Origin: JADHUC01 sp964617665
Lineage (GTDB): Bacteria; Planctomycetota; Planctomycetia; Pirellulales; Pirellulaceae
Assembly: GCA_964617665.1 (NCBI GenBank)
Contig: CAZUAH010000356.1
Coordinates: 1-14,136 of the forward strand
Direction: 5' to 3'
DNA: 14,136 nucleotides
This document shows positions 1 through 7,463 of this stretch, piece by piece. A program made the position numbers and the translations under genes. Each line of letters starts with the position of its first letter. Position 1 is the first letter of the stretch. Below the pieces are notes generated by a model that saw only the letters and a list, made by a program, of their open reading frames with translations, searched no databases and had not been told where the DNA came from.

Positions 1-8
1 GGGCGTCC

Positions 9-24
9 GCCGTCTGGCGACGGC
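9..24. repeat. Short GC-rich hairpin, possible REP-like remnant
   Basis: A perfect 6-bp stem (gccgtc at 9-14, gacggc at 19-24) closes on the tetraloop tggc. It lies in the non-coding stretch downstream of the SGNH hydrolase gene. Sequences of this look (a GC-rich stem around TGGC followed by agctac) recur between genes in planctomycetes as I remember them, but I cannot verify copy number here. It could equally be the edge of a repeat that begins before the window, or a weak terminator; there is no T-run after it. Confidence 0.4.
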
Positions 25-76
25 AGCTACAACCGACAAATCATGTCAGGTTCTCTGGCGTCAGATCGGATTTTTC

Positions 77-149
77 GTTTAACGGCAAGCCGAAGGCGAC
101 TGCGTTTCCACGTGGTCGGCAAACAGTCGCCTTCGGCTTGCCGTTAAAC
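77..149. repeat. Perfect 26-bp inverted repeat with 21-nt loop (REP/MITE-like)
   Basis: The left arm (77-102) and right arm (124-149) are exact reverse complements over 26 bases. They are separated by 21 nt (103-123) that contain the small palindrome ccacgtgg at 108-115. The pairing breaks at 76/150. Single-stranded DNA or RNA would form one long, very stable hairpin. The element lies 91 nt past the stop codon of the SGNH hydrolase gene at 241. There is no transposase and no clear target-site duplication, so it is either a non-autonomous palindromic element or an extragenic repeat. A simple rho-independent terminator is less likely because the stem is very long and the loop is large. Confidence 0.85.
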
Positions 150-192
150 AATGTAGTCACAAGAACTTCACGCCTTCTATCTTGCCTGGGAG

Positions 193-233
193 TTTTGTCG
201 GTACGATGGGCCTGCGAGATGCGGCCGACAAAA
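193..233 (-). terminator. Hairpin just downstream of the SGNH hydrolase stop codon
   Basis: ttttgtcgg (193-201) pairs perfectly with ccgacaaaa (225-233) around a 23-nt loop. On the minus strand it begins 7 nt after the stop codon of the hydrolase gene, where a transcript end would be expected. The stem ends in A/T pairs, but there is no long uridine tract, so terminator function is only a possibility. Confidence 0.35.
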
Positions 234-240
234 GCCGGGG

Positions 241-1347
241 TCAGCGTGGGCTGTCGGTGAGTTGCTTCTCCGTGTCCGTTGCACTCGATTCCAGCAGCTC
301 GCTTTCGAGGATACATTTCGCGACGGATGTGGCTCCTTCCGGGGTCAAGTGATCGTAATCGACGAAAGCGTCCCAGCCAGTCCGCTGCAGCGTCGGCAGC
401 AGGTCAATATATTGGATTCCTTCTCGGCCAACGAACGCGGCCATCGTCCGCTGTGGAATGGCCTCGGGTGCCTCAGGTATGACCTGAAAACGAAAGGGAA
501 ACAACAACACGGTCAGCGAGGCGCCGTCCCGCGTGACATGCTCATTCAGCAATCGCACTTCCTCGAAAAAACGATCCCATCCATCCCTGATCGGCGCCTC
601 ATCACTGTAGGAAAATAGTTCTTCGACTTCGTGAATCTCCCCGGCCTGCGGGCGCATCAGGGCGCGGACGAGCGCGGAGTGCTTGTATGGCACAGCGATC
701 CATGCAGGCGGCCTGATCAGGTTATTGCGCAGCTCGGGAATATCGTTCAGGCAAACGCCAAGAACAACATGTTCCGGCCGATATTTCCGAGCGATGCGTT
801 CGTAGGCGTATCGCTGCTGGCGTGTGGACCAGCCGGGCAGCGCCATATTGAAAACTTCGCAATTTCGATTCTGTTCGTCCAACATTCGCTGGAGAATGGC
901 CGGATAGCTTTCCGAGGCACTGTACAAGTATCCAAAGGTGACACTGTCGCCAAGACACACGATCCGCGTGGCTCCCGTTGTATTCTCGATGCGATGATCC
1001 CGATCGCGCATGCCATCGCGATTGATGTCGGCTCGATGTTCCCCCGTTGTGGAACTCAGCACATAGAAGTCCGACCCCCACTCCTCGCTCCAGTCCGCGA
1101 TGTAGTGAGCGGTTTCCTGCAGTTCCCATAGCCCGAGCACCCGGCAAGTCAACTCGGCGCCACCGAGAAGGAGCAACTGGACAATCAACGTGAAGACCAG
1201 CTTCTTCCGAAGCGTTATCTTCGCGCGCGGCCTACTTGTGGCGTCATCCGCCACGGAGTCCCGGCAGGCAGCGGAACTGCCATCTGCCCTTTTGCACTTG
1301 CTCTTTTCCCGGCGGAGTTTGCGATCGACTTTGATCCTTCGACTCAT
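241..1347 (-). CDS. Membrane-anchored SGNH/GDSL-family hydrolase
   Basis: This 368-aa protein has a basic N-terminus, one hydrophobic helix at about residues 49-64 that should anchor it in the inner membrane, and a catalytic domain outside the membrane. All the SGNH blocks are visible: GDS with nucleophile Ser135 (block I, preceded by VCL), Gly172 in LPGWS (block II), Asn201 in LND (block III), and Asp330-x-x-His333 in the DYDH segment near the C-terminus (block V). Family members cleave esters such as O-acetyl groups on exopolysaccharide or peptidoglycan; the substrate here cannot be read from the sequence. The start at 1347 is the only good ATG before the helix, but its Shine-Dalgarno is poor, so the first 40 or so residues are less certain. 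It has no close operon partner; 545 bp separate it from the HzsA-related gene. Confidence 0.88.
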   Translation of the reverse strand: MSRRIKVDRKLRREKSKCKRADGSSAACRDSVADDATSRPRAKITLRKKLVFTLIVQLLLLGGAELTCRVLGLWELQETAHYIADWSEEWGSDFYVLSSTTGEHRADINRDGMRDRDHRIENTTGATRIVCLGDSVTFGYLYSASESYPAILQRMLDEQNRNCEVFNMALPGWSTRQQRYAYERIARKYRPEHVVLGVCLNDIPELRNNLIRPPAWIAVPYKHSALVRALMRPQAGEIHEVEELFSYSDEAPIRDGWDRFFEEVRLLNEHVTRDGASLTVLLFPFRFQVIPEAPEAIPQRTMAAFVGREGIQYIDLLPTLQRTGWDAFVDYDHLTPEGATSVAKCILESELLESSATDTEKQLTDSPR

Positions 1348-1892
1348 ACGCGACTCGACAGCCTAAAAGGGGTAAACAGGAACCGTCCCCCGGAACAGCC
1401 CACCAGCGTACTCCTTGCGACCAAGGTGTCAACAGCACGCCTGCCTGACTATGCGGTGGCGGTTGCAGGCTTTGCCGCCGTGTTACATCGTCGCGAAAAA
1501 CGCACTGAAACGGAGGAGCTGTTTCGACAGACCGGACGTTGAAACCTGCCGCCCCCGAACTGAGATACAATCTTGCCGCCTTTCTTCATGACAACGAGAA
1601 TCTCGATGCCGTCCGCGTCGCCATCGGCCATCCGAATCTGAAACCACCAACGCCGCCCATGCCCTGGCACCGGCGGGATTCTCTTTTGGTTCACCACGAG
1701 ATTCTGTTGGGAAGATGTGTCTTCCGTCCTCACCCCGTGCTGGGAGGGCGAGGCTCCTGCCGAGCCGCATAGGGACGAACTGCAGCAAAGAGCGGCTCAG
1801 CAGGAGCTTCGCCCTCCCGCGCAAGCCGTCCGCACTGCCACAGGGTACTGCACACCCTTAGACAATCGTCGGTCGGCTCACCCGCCCCACAG
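1348..1892. other. Non-coding stretch with one palindromic repeat
   Basis: The 545 bp between the hydrolase start and the HzsA-related stop hold no convincing gene. Short open frames exist on both strands, but none combines a ribosome binding site with a recognisable product. The plus-strand frame ending at 1542 (a possible helical tail LPDYAVAVAGF) has no start codon. The frame at 1539-1772 runs into the palindrome at 1742-1818 and ends by translating it. The motif aggaaccgtcc at 1378-1388 recurs at 6250-6260; I see no further shared sequence. The region should contain the hydrolase promoter, but I cannot place -35/-10 boxes with confidence. Confidence 0.5.
1742..1818. repeat. REP-like imperfect inverted repeat (27-bp arms)
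   Basis: The left arm (1742-1768) and right arm (1792-1818) are reverse complements at 25 of 27 positions, around a 23-nt loop. The arms begin with gggagggcga and carry gctcctg and gagccgc cores. Read through, the element encodes peptides such as GGRGSCRAA and EGEAPAEP. From memory, these are typical spurious tails in planctomycete protein predictions, which suggests a high-copy family. It sits 74 nt past the stop codon of the HzsA-related gene. It could be a REP/BIME-type element, a non-autonomous transposon relic or an mRNA 3'-end stabiliser. Confidence 0.8.
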
Positions 1893-4286
1893 CTACCGGT
1901 GCCACTCTGGAGCGAGAAAGCTGATCGCTTCCTCGAACGTTGCCTTGCGTCGGAAATCCGCTGGTTCGTACGAGGGTTTCCCGGGATCCGGGTTCAACCA
2001 TTGCGGATGGTGCCGGCCGAAGTAGCTGCCGTAGAATTGATAGTTGGAATCCACCCAGCGGCTAAGAATCATCAATTCGATTTTGGTCAGCATCCGGGAA
2101 TGGTCATCTTCGGCGTTTTTCGGATGATCGGAATTGGCCAGAATGTCGATCATCGTACTCTTGGCACACCCCAGGTTGCCGGGCGGAAGGTACGCGCCGT
2201 TGTAGTTACCTCGATCCCCTTGCCGAAATGATGTGAATTCGGGGATGATCGGACCCGCCAACTGCTTTCGGGCAAGCTCTTCGTACGACGTGTTGTAGTA
2301 CTGCGTGACTTCCCCAGTTAGTCGCAGCCCCCCAGCCGGATCACTCTCGCCGTGGCACGAAACGCACTTGGCGTCGAACAGCGGTTGGATGTCGGTGGGA
2401 TAGTGAATCACCTGCCCCGCACACCCATCGCCGCCGTTTTCCACAAGGTCACACGGTTGAGGCTGGGGCGTGTTCGGCGCCCGCAGCAACGCCAACGGCG
2501 TTGGCGTCTCGCCAGGTAATGCGGTGCGATTGGATTGTCCATGACAGCCAGTGCAAGAACGGACCTCGCCAGGTGCGTAATTCACATAAGTCCTCTCTCG
2601 CTGAATCTCCCTGAAGTTCTCGTCGAGAGCCTGAAAGAAGACGCTGCGATTGGCCGGTACCACAAAGTGGGCTGACCCGTCTTCTTCCACGGGCACGACC
2701 CCCCACTGCACCCGCGGCCACAGGGCAGCCTTCCAGCTTGAGCTGCTCAGCGACGTTCCCCAGCGTCTGCCGGTGGACCAGTATCGCGGCAGTGCCTCAT
2801 TGATTCGCAGCCATTTGACTTCCCCCGGTTCAACGTCCTCCATGCCGTGGTAGACATTTGTCAAGACGCACCGTGCCCGGCTGCTAGCCGCGTATTCCGA
2901 TTCCCGCGAAGGTTGCACTGCAGGCGGGACGTGCCGCGCGACTAGCGGCGTGGGATGCCAGCAGGAGAGTTGATCATCGGCGTAAACGAGATGATGGTTG
3001 CCTTCTGTATCAATCAGATACAGAGCGTACGCGTCGGCAACGTTTTTGTAGTGATGCGTGGGGTCAACCTTGTAGGAGACCAGGAACTCGCGATCGCTGA
3101 CGGGATAAGGATGGGTGTAGAGATGCCCCTTCTGGCCGTTCCGATCGTGTACGTATCCGCCTTGTTCGGTCAAGAAATGCCACCCCGGCTCTGTCCGGCG
3201 TTCGATGAACACATGCGGTGTGATATTCGTTACCGAATACCGATCATCGCTTCGGATGTAGTCAGCTTCATCCGGATCCGGACCACGAGCGCGGATCCCC
3301 TTGCCGAAATCGACCAGCATGACCGCTCCCAGGCAGCCTCCTTGTGGAAAGTGGCAGGTTCCCACACAAACAAAGCTATGATCGCTGCCGGGAATGGGTT
3401 GAGGGTACATGTAGACAGTGGTGGTGTCGTCGGCCACGCCGTAGAGTCCCAGCGGCCTGGTCCCGTCGGGATTCATGGTCCAGATGGTCTTGCCGACGCG
3501 GGCGCCTTTGTCGACGTATTCCCAGCGGTGGTACATCACCCGGCCGTCATCCAGAACTACGGGGCAGAACTCGCTGACGGGGCTGCGAGTGATCTGTTCG
3601 ACATGGGTGCCGTCAGCATCCATTCGATGCAGACCTGGAGCCACGAGGGCGGCCGATCCACCGCACAGGACGGTATGTTCGCAGCGCGTCGACGAGAAGA
3701 TGATCTTGCCGTCCGGCAGATAGCACGGATGGATATCGTCAGTGTGCCAGCCATTCCTCCACCGAGCCGCCTTTTCCGCCTCGTTATCCGGCGGGAACGA
3801 TACCTGCCGCAGCCCTGTGCCGTCTGTGTTCACTTCCCAAATACGGAAGCCGGAAGCGGGATCCTGCCGAAAGTCAAAAATGACCTTTTGGGCATCAAAG
3901 GACAAACTGATCTTGCCAATGAAGCCTTTGCCACCGGGCATTTCAGCGGCTGTCACGACAGGGCGTTCGGTCTGCGTGCGGAGGTTGTAGATGAAGATGC
4001 CGTTGTCGGGCAGGAATCGGTCAGGACTGGTGCCGTTGTTGATGTCCGTGTAATAGTGATCCGAAGAGTAGGGCTTGCGTTTGACAAAGATGATCTCGTC
4101 AAAGCCCAGTTTGTCCGGGTCGACCTGTGCGTTAGATGATGTTGAAGTGGCGGCGGCCAGACTGGCGACATCGTCCGCATTCGCAGCATCTGTCAAACAC
4201 GGGACGCAGCCAAGCACTACGATAGGCAGCCATAGAAGCAAGGCGCGTGCCCCAGCAACGATCACGGTTCTCGAAGGATTTCGCAT
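1893..4286 (-). CDS. HzsA-related dihaem c-type cytochrome (hydrazine synthase alpha-like fold)
   Basis: This 797-aa exported protein (start chosen below) begins with a signal sequence: a basic start, then a hydrophobic stretch ending near a possible cleavage after DAANA. An IVVLGC segment also resembles a weak lipobox. Residues of about 60-470 repeat TolB-like propeller motifs (for example MDADGTHVEQIT and MNPDGTRPLGLYG). A middle domain follows (WGTSLSSSSWKAALWP, then VNYAPGEVRSC). Two haem c sites are visible: CTGCH at 578-582 and CVSCH at 641-645. This order matches the alpha subunit of anammox hydrazine synthase, whose homologues are widespread in non-anammox planctomycetes with unknown function. 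Hydrazine synthesis is not implied: no beta/gamma partners are present, and the residue four after the first haem His is Asn, where I recall anammox HzsA has a Tyr ligand. The start at 4286 is preferred over 4331 because GGAGAA lies 4 nt upstream and the signal peptide then begins directly. Confidence 0.88.
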   Translation of the reverse strand: MRNPSRTVIVAGARALLLWLPIVVLGCVPCLTDAANADDVASLAAATSTSSNAQVDPDKLGFDEIIFVKRKPYSSDHYYTDINNGTSPDRFLPDNGIFIYNLRTQTERPVVTAAEMPGGKGFIGKISLSFDAQKVIFDFRQDPASGFRIWEVNTDGTGLRQVSFPPDNEAEKAARWRNGWHTDDIHPCYLPDGKIIFSSTRCEHTVLCGGSAALVAPGLHRMDADGTHVEQITRSPVSEFCPVVLDDGRVMYHRWEYVDKGARVGKTIWTMNPDGTRPLGLYGVADDTTTVYMYPQPIPGSDHSFVCVGTCHFPQGGCLGAVMLVDFGKGIRARGPDPDEADYIRSDDRYSVTNITPHVFIERRTEPGWHFLTEQGGYVHDRNGQKGHLYTHPYPVSDREFLVSYKVDPTHHYKNVADAYALYLIDTEGNHHLVYADDQLSCWHPTPLVARHVPPAVQPSRESEYAASSRARCVLTNVYHGMEDVEPGEVKWLRINEALPRYWSTGRRWGTSLSSSSWKAALWPRVQWGVVPVEEDGSAHFVVPANRSVFFQALDENFREIQRERTYVNYAPGEVRSCTGCHGQSNRTALPGETPTPLALLRAPNTPQPQPCDLVENGGDGCAGQVIHYPTDIQPLFDAKCVSCHGESDPAGGLRLTGEVTQYYNTSYEELARKQLAGPIIPEFTSFRQGDRGNYNGAYLPPGNLGCAKSTMIDILANSDHPKNAEDDHSRMLTKIELMILSRWVDSNYQFYGSYFGRHHPQWLNPDPGKPSYEPADFRRKATFEEAISFLAPEWHR

Positions 4287-4290
4287 CAGA

Positions 4291-4296
4291 TTCTCC
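4291..4296 (-). promoter_or_regulatory. Ribosome binding site fixing the HzsA-related start
   Basis: On the minus strand GGAGAA is followed by TCTG and then ATG at 4286. This favours initiation at 4286 over the upstream in-frame candidates at 4331 and 4298, which would place non-signal-like residues before the export signal. Confidence 0.6.
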
Positions 4297-4549
4297 ATTC
4301 CACAGAGAGTTCGTAGCGTAACGGACTGCATCCACCAATCTAGCGGGACATTCGGGGCATGTCAAAACCGATTGCCCCCGCGCGTGCTCCCGTTGGCTGT
4401 GTACCCACTGCGTTTCTGAAATCCCCTCAATCGGTTCGAGGCCCACTGGCGTGCTGGTCTTTGATTTGGCACAAAGGGGATGCACCGGCTGCAGTCCGCT
4501 CGTGGCAGAACATCATATGTCGGATTGCAGTGGCCCACCGAAGCGAATT

Positions 4550-4557
4550 GGAGGTGG
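4550..4557 (+). promoter_or_regulatory. Strong Shine-Dalgarno for the carboxypeptidase-regulatory-like gene
   Basis: ggaggtgg ends 4 nt before ATG 4562, with the GGAGG core spaced 7 nt from it. This decides the start. The open frame extends back to 4451, but the extra 37 codons have no ribosome binding site and would bury the signal peptide. Confidence 0.75.
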
Positions 4558-4561
4558 AAAG

Positions 4562-6121
4562 ATGTCGTCAAGCAATCCCAGTTGTTGTCTACCGCGTATC
4601 GCACACCAGCGCGAGAGGACTCATTGGCCACTGTGGTCTCTAGTGTTGCAGGTCTTCCTGTTGGCGTGGTTCACCACGCCGACTTCCGTTTACTCTGCGG
4701 AGGATGCCCGCCCAATTAGCGAGGCAACCAGAGCCGATCGGAAGACCACTGACAAAAAGGAAGAAGACGCGTTCGTACCGTCGGCGAATGCCTTCTTTGC
4801 CGCCCGCGTTGTAGATGCTACTACGGGCAAGCCCATTCCGGAACTCATTGCGCTGGCCGGTACAAATCACATGGAAGACATCGGCTGGCAGTGGCAGTCA
4901 CACACAATCCACGCGTTCAACGATGGCAAACTCCAATGGCCGCCACCCGATCGGCGCGGGTATCGCGAGCAGGTTCTGCGTGTGGAGGCAGAGGGGTACA
5001 AACCGTTTCTTACACCTCCTATCAAACAACTGAGCGGAGACGAGGCACCACGGCTTGGCGGCAATCCCGACGTCGCCAGGGACCTACCTGGCCCCTACGT
5101 TATCTACGGACGGCCCGGCGAGCCGGGGACGCTGGACATTCGTCTCGAGCGCGATCCGGGCGTAGCACGTCGCGTTTTGACTCCCGCTGGCGATTCTGCC
5201 GTCGATGCGCAAATCGTCGTGGCCACGGCTGCTCGTACTGTGCGCGTCAAAGACGGGGAAATCACCGTTCGCCCACTCGATCCCGATGCCAGTCGGCGTG
5301 ACCGATGGAGCCGCCCCACCGCGGTCACCGCCGATCGCCAGGGTCGATTCAAATTGCCAACAGAGCTATCGCCCGCCGCTGTGGCGATTGGCCATCCGAC
5401 GGGTTTCGCGGCGATGTCGTTCGAGGACCTACTCGACGGTGCCGATGTGATCTTGGAGCCGTGGGGCGAAATCGAAGGACGCGTAATGTGGGGTAATGTT
5501 CCCGGTGTGGGCGAGACAATCGACATCGGTGCACGCACTCGCGTGGGTAGAAAGTTTCATTTGATTCTGTCCATGCACGAATCGGTCAAGACCGATGCAC
5601 AAGGTCGTTTCCATGTTCGTAAAGTGCCACCTGGCCTGGCGCAAGTGTCCCGCGTCATGCGGCCGCCCGGTACAGACGGCGCCTCATATCGCCCGGTTCA
5701 GTTCGTCGAGGTGAACGCCGGCAAGCCAACACCGCTGGTATTCGGCGGAAAGGGCCGGCCGGTGATTGGCGAGTTCAGCGGCCGTGACAACTGGGAACAC
5801 GTCAAGATCCGACTCGCACCGAATGCACCGCCAATGGGCTTCATGACGGGTGCGAAAGATCCCACGTGGGCCGCATATGGCCAGTTCCTCGCATCGCCGG
5901 CAGGCAAGAACTATGTGAAAAGCGACGTTGCCGTCAAGGACGACGGCAGTTTCCGCATCACCGATGTTCCGCCCGAAACGTATCAGCTGTTTGTTGACGA
6001 AATCCGCGAAGACGGCAAGACATCGCGAATCGGCTACACGAGATTCACCATCGAGACCATCCCAGGCGGCGAAAGCGACGAGCCGTTCGACCTGAAGACA
6101 ATCGGAGTTCGACACCCCTAG
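4562..6121 (+). CDS. Secreted carboxypeptidase-regulatory-like (Ig-fold repeat) protein
   Basis: This 519-aa protein opens with a long n-region and a hydrophobic helix (about residues 23-38, PLWSLVLQVFLLAWF) that ends at a likely cleavage site near SVYSA/ED. The rest is beta-rich. It carries recurring units typical of the carboxypeptidase regulatory-like/transthyretin-like fold: AARVVDATTGKPIPEL near the mature N-terminus, then TADRQGRFKLP, GEIEGRVMWG, TDAQGRFHVRKVPPG and KDDGSFRITDVPPETY. No catalytic zinc-peptidase residues are seen, so this is a structural or binding protein, not a peptidase. Proteins of this type are abundant in planctomycetes and usually lie at the cell surface; the ligand is unknown. 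It is the first gene of a co-directional run with the two propeller genes, 173 bp ahead of the next. It resembles the protein encoded at 13109-14136 in its TD-x-x-G turns. Confidence 0.8.
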   Translation: MSSSNPSCCLPRIAHQRERTHWPLWSLVLQVFLLAWFTTPTSVYSAEDARPISEATRADRKTTDKKEEDAFVPSANAFFAARVVDATTGKPIPELIALAGTNHMEDIGWQWQSHTIHAFNDGKLQWPPPDRRGYREQVLRVEAEGYKPFLTPPIKQLSGDEAPRLGGNPDVARDLPGPYVIYGRPGEPGTLDIRLERDPGVARRVLTPAGDSAVDAQIVVATAARTVRVKDGEITVRPLDPDASRRDRWSRPTAVTADRQGRFKLPTELSPAAVAIGHPTGFAAMSFEDLLDGADVILEPWGEIEGRVMWGNVPGVGETIDIGARTRVGRKFHLILSMHESVKTDAQGRFHVRKVPPGLAQVSRVMRPPGTDGASYRPVQFVEVNAGKPTPLVFGGKGRPVIGEFSGRDNWEHVKIRLAPNAPPMGFMTGAKDPTWAAYGQFLASPAGKNYVKSDVAVKDDGSFRITDVPPETYQLFVDEIREDGKTSRIGYTRFTIETIPGGESDEPFDLKTIGVRHP

Positions 6122-6209
6122 TATCGCGCCGTCGCCTAACCGGTGATGTAACGACTCGGCCAATGCTGGACGATACCTTGCCCTTTCGATACGCTACACG
6201 TGCTGAAGA

Positions 6210-6227
6210 GGATGGAAACCGCCATCC
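6210..6227 (+). other. Short hairpin between the first two genes of the plus-strand cluster
   Basis: ggatgg (6210-6215) pairs with ccatcc (6222-6227) around a 6-nt loop and is followed by gttta. It lies 88 nt after the preceding stop and 67 nt before the next start. It could be a partial terminator or attenuator, or chance; the stem is short. Confidence 0.3.
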
Positions 6228-6282
6228 GTTTATCCCATGTCAATTCGTAAGGAACCGTCCGTTCAGTGCTTGTGGGATGGTC

Positions 6283-6290
6283 GGGGAGGG
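6283..6290 (+). promoter_or_regulatory. Strong Shine-Dalgarno for the lyase-like gene
   Basis: ggggaggg, then aatt, then ATG at 6295. It places the start at 6295, not at 6163, and leaves a clean signal peptide as the N-terminus. Confidence 0.75.
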
Positions 6291-6294
6291 AATT

Positions 6295-7422
6295 ATGCGA
6301 CGCCTGTTCGTTCTGATGTCCACGATGGCTATGGCGGCAAACCTCTACGCGGGAGACAGCAAGGGGCTGGGGCGGCCCATCGAAATCGACGGCGAAAGCG
6401 GCGCCGAAGTCTACCTGTTGGGCGCGGATGAACGGCCTGCGGACAACATCTATGGCGAGCAGCCTTATGGCGATGCTACAGGCCGTCGCATCGCCATCCG
6501 CTACTATCCCCTGCCGAACAAGCCCGGTGGCATCAGTGTTCTGGATCTGCAGGATGGCTCGAATCATGAGATCCTCTCCGGGAAACCGCCCTTCCCGGCA
6601 TTTCATGCCTGGGGCAAGTGGCTGTATTTCGCCCAGACCGTGGATGGCAAGAAGATGCTGCGCCGCTGCAGCTATCTGACTTTACAGGTGGAAGACGTTG
6701 CGGAACTGCCGCCGGAGCGAGGCAGCTACAGCTATGGCACGGTGTCGCCCGACTATCGTTACTATGCTGTGAGCGTCCGAGAGCCGGAAGGCGGACCGTC
6801 CAAGGTGCATCTGTTGGATATCGAGACGAACCAGTGGTGCGTGCTCCTGGACAAACCGGGCTATCACGCCAAACACGAGCAGTTTTCGCGTGACGGCCGC
6901 AACCGTGTGTTGATTCAATTGAACCAGATGCCGGACGTGAAGGTAGTGCTGCTGAGCGAGTTGGAGATCGGCGGCACCGAAAAGCGGTTTCCGGCGGACC
7001 AGCCGTACACGTTGCGCCCAACCGGCCATGAGGCATGGATTGGCGACACCAGCGGCGTATTCTTCTCCACGGGCTCCAACGCAACAACGAAAGGGAACAT
7101 CTGGAGCGCGAAGGTCGGCGACGAGAAGCCTCGGCTAGTGCACGAGGGCAAACGTTTTGGGCATATCAGCGTCTCGCGCGATGGGAAGTACTGGATCGGC
7201 GACTGCGGCGAGAAGGGCATACCGATCTACATCGGCAGCTTCGCGACGGGTCGCTGCAAACGGGCGTGCTTCAGCCGCACGGAGTACGACGGCAAGCAAT
7301 GGAGCCACGCGCACCCCTACATGACAGCGGACAACAAGTGGCTGATTTTCGGCGCACGGCGAAACGGCCACCCCCAGGCGCACGGGGCGAGGCTGAAGGA
7401 AGGATGGCTGGAGAGCCTGTAG
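6295..7422 (+). CDS. Secreted oligogalacturonate-lyase-like beta-propeller protein
   Basis: This 375-aa protein has a classical signal peptide (MRRLFVLMSTMAMAANLYA, cleavage before GDSKG). The mature part is a beta-propeller with TolB-like strand motifs (TVSPDYRYYAVSV, HISVSRDGKYW, MTADNKWLIFGARRNGHPQ). The family match is to oligogalacturonate lyases (PF14583 type), which beta-eliminate pectin-derived oligosaccharides using a Mn2+-type metal. As I recall for the Yersinia enzyme, the ligands are His287, Gln350, His353 and His355, and the base is His242. Here Q-x-x-H-x-H is present (Gln335, His338, His340), with His290 and His245 upstream. The His245-His290 spacing of 45 matches exactly, which supports an active enzyme or a close paralogue. 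Unlike the classical cytoplasmic enzyme it is exported. The true substrate may be another uronic-acid glycan. It lies 41 bp ahead of the propeller-FN3 gene, presumably in one transcript. Confidence 0.8.
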   Translation: MRRLFVLMSTMAMAANLYAGDSKGLGRPIEIDGESGAEVYLLGADERPADNIYGEQPYGDATGRRIAIRYYPLPNKPGGISVLDLQDGSNHEILSGKPPFPAFHAWGKWLYFAQTVDGKKMLRRCSYLTLQVEDVAELPPERGSYSYGTVSPDYRYYAVSVREPEGGPSKVHLLDIETNQWCVLLDKPGYHAKHEQFSRDGRNRVLIQLNQMPDVKVVLLSELEIGGTEKRFPADQPYTLRPTGHEAWIGDTSGVFFSTGSNATTKGNIWSAKVGDEKPRLVHEGKRFGHISVSRDGKYWIGDCGEKGIPIYIGSFATGRCKRACFSRTEYDGKQWSHAHPYMTADNKWLIFGARRNGHPQAHGARLKEGWLESL

Positions 7423-7451
7423 GAAACGTGAAACAGGACGGCAATCCACAC

Positions 7452-7458
7452 GGAGGAA
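7452..7458 (+). promoter_or_regulatory. Strong Shine-Dalgarno for the propeller-FN3 gene
   Basis: ggaggaa precedes ATG 7464 by 5 nt (GGAGG core 7 nt away). An in-frame GTG at 7461 is too close to the site. The open frame upstream to 7035 overlaps the lyase-like gene in another frame and is not coding. Confidence 0.7.
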
Positions 7459-7463
7459 TCGTG

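Larger units (their letters stand above)
4287..4561. promoter_or_regulatory. Divergent intergenic region (HzsA-related gene / exported three-gene cluster)
   Basis: The 275 bp separate two divergently oriented start codons and must hold promoters for both directions. Short dyads are present (gacat 4347-4351 with atgtc 4359-4363; ggggca 4354-4359 with tgcccc 4373-4378). They could be operator-like, but both are short enough to arise by chance. I cannot identify convincing -35/-10 pairs on either strand. Confidence 0.4.

Noticed and set aside
1539..1772. 77-codon plus-strand frame ending in GRGSCRAA
   Set aside because: It starts at TTG without a ribosome binding site, and its end is translation of the palindrome at 1742-1768.
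2955..4139. 394-codon plus-strand open frame
   Set aside because: It lies wholly antisense to the HzsA-related gene, has no ribosome binding site or recognisable domain, and disappears once the haem protein is accepted.
4466..4483. Sigma-54-like TTGGCAC...TGC upstream of the plus-strand cluster
   Set aside because: The GG-to-GC spacing is about three bases too long for a -24/-12 promoter.
7035..7463. N-terminal extension of the propeller-FN3 protein
   Set aside because: It overlaps the lyase-like gene in another frame and is low-complexity Arg-rich; a strong Shine-Dalgarno and a signal peptide mark the start at 7464.
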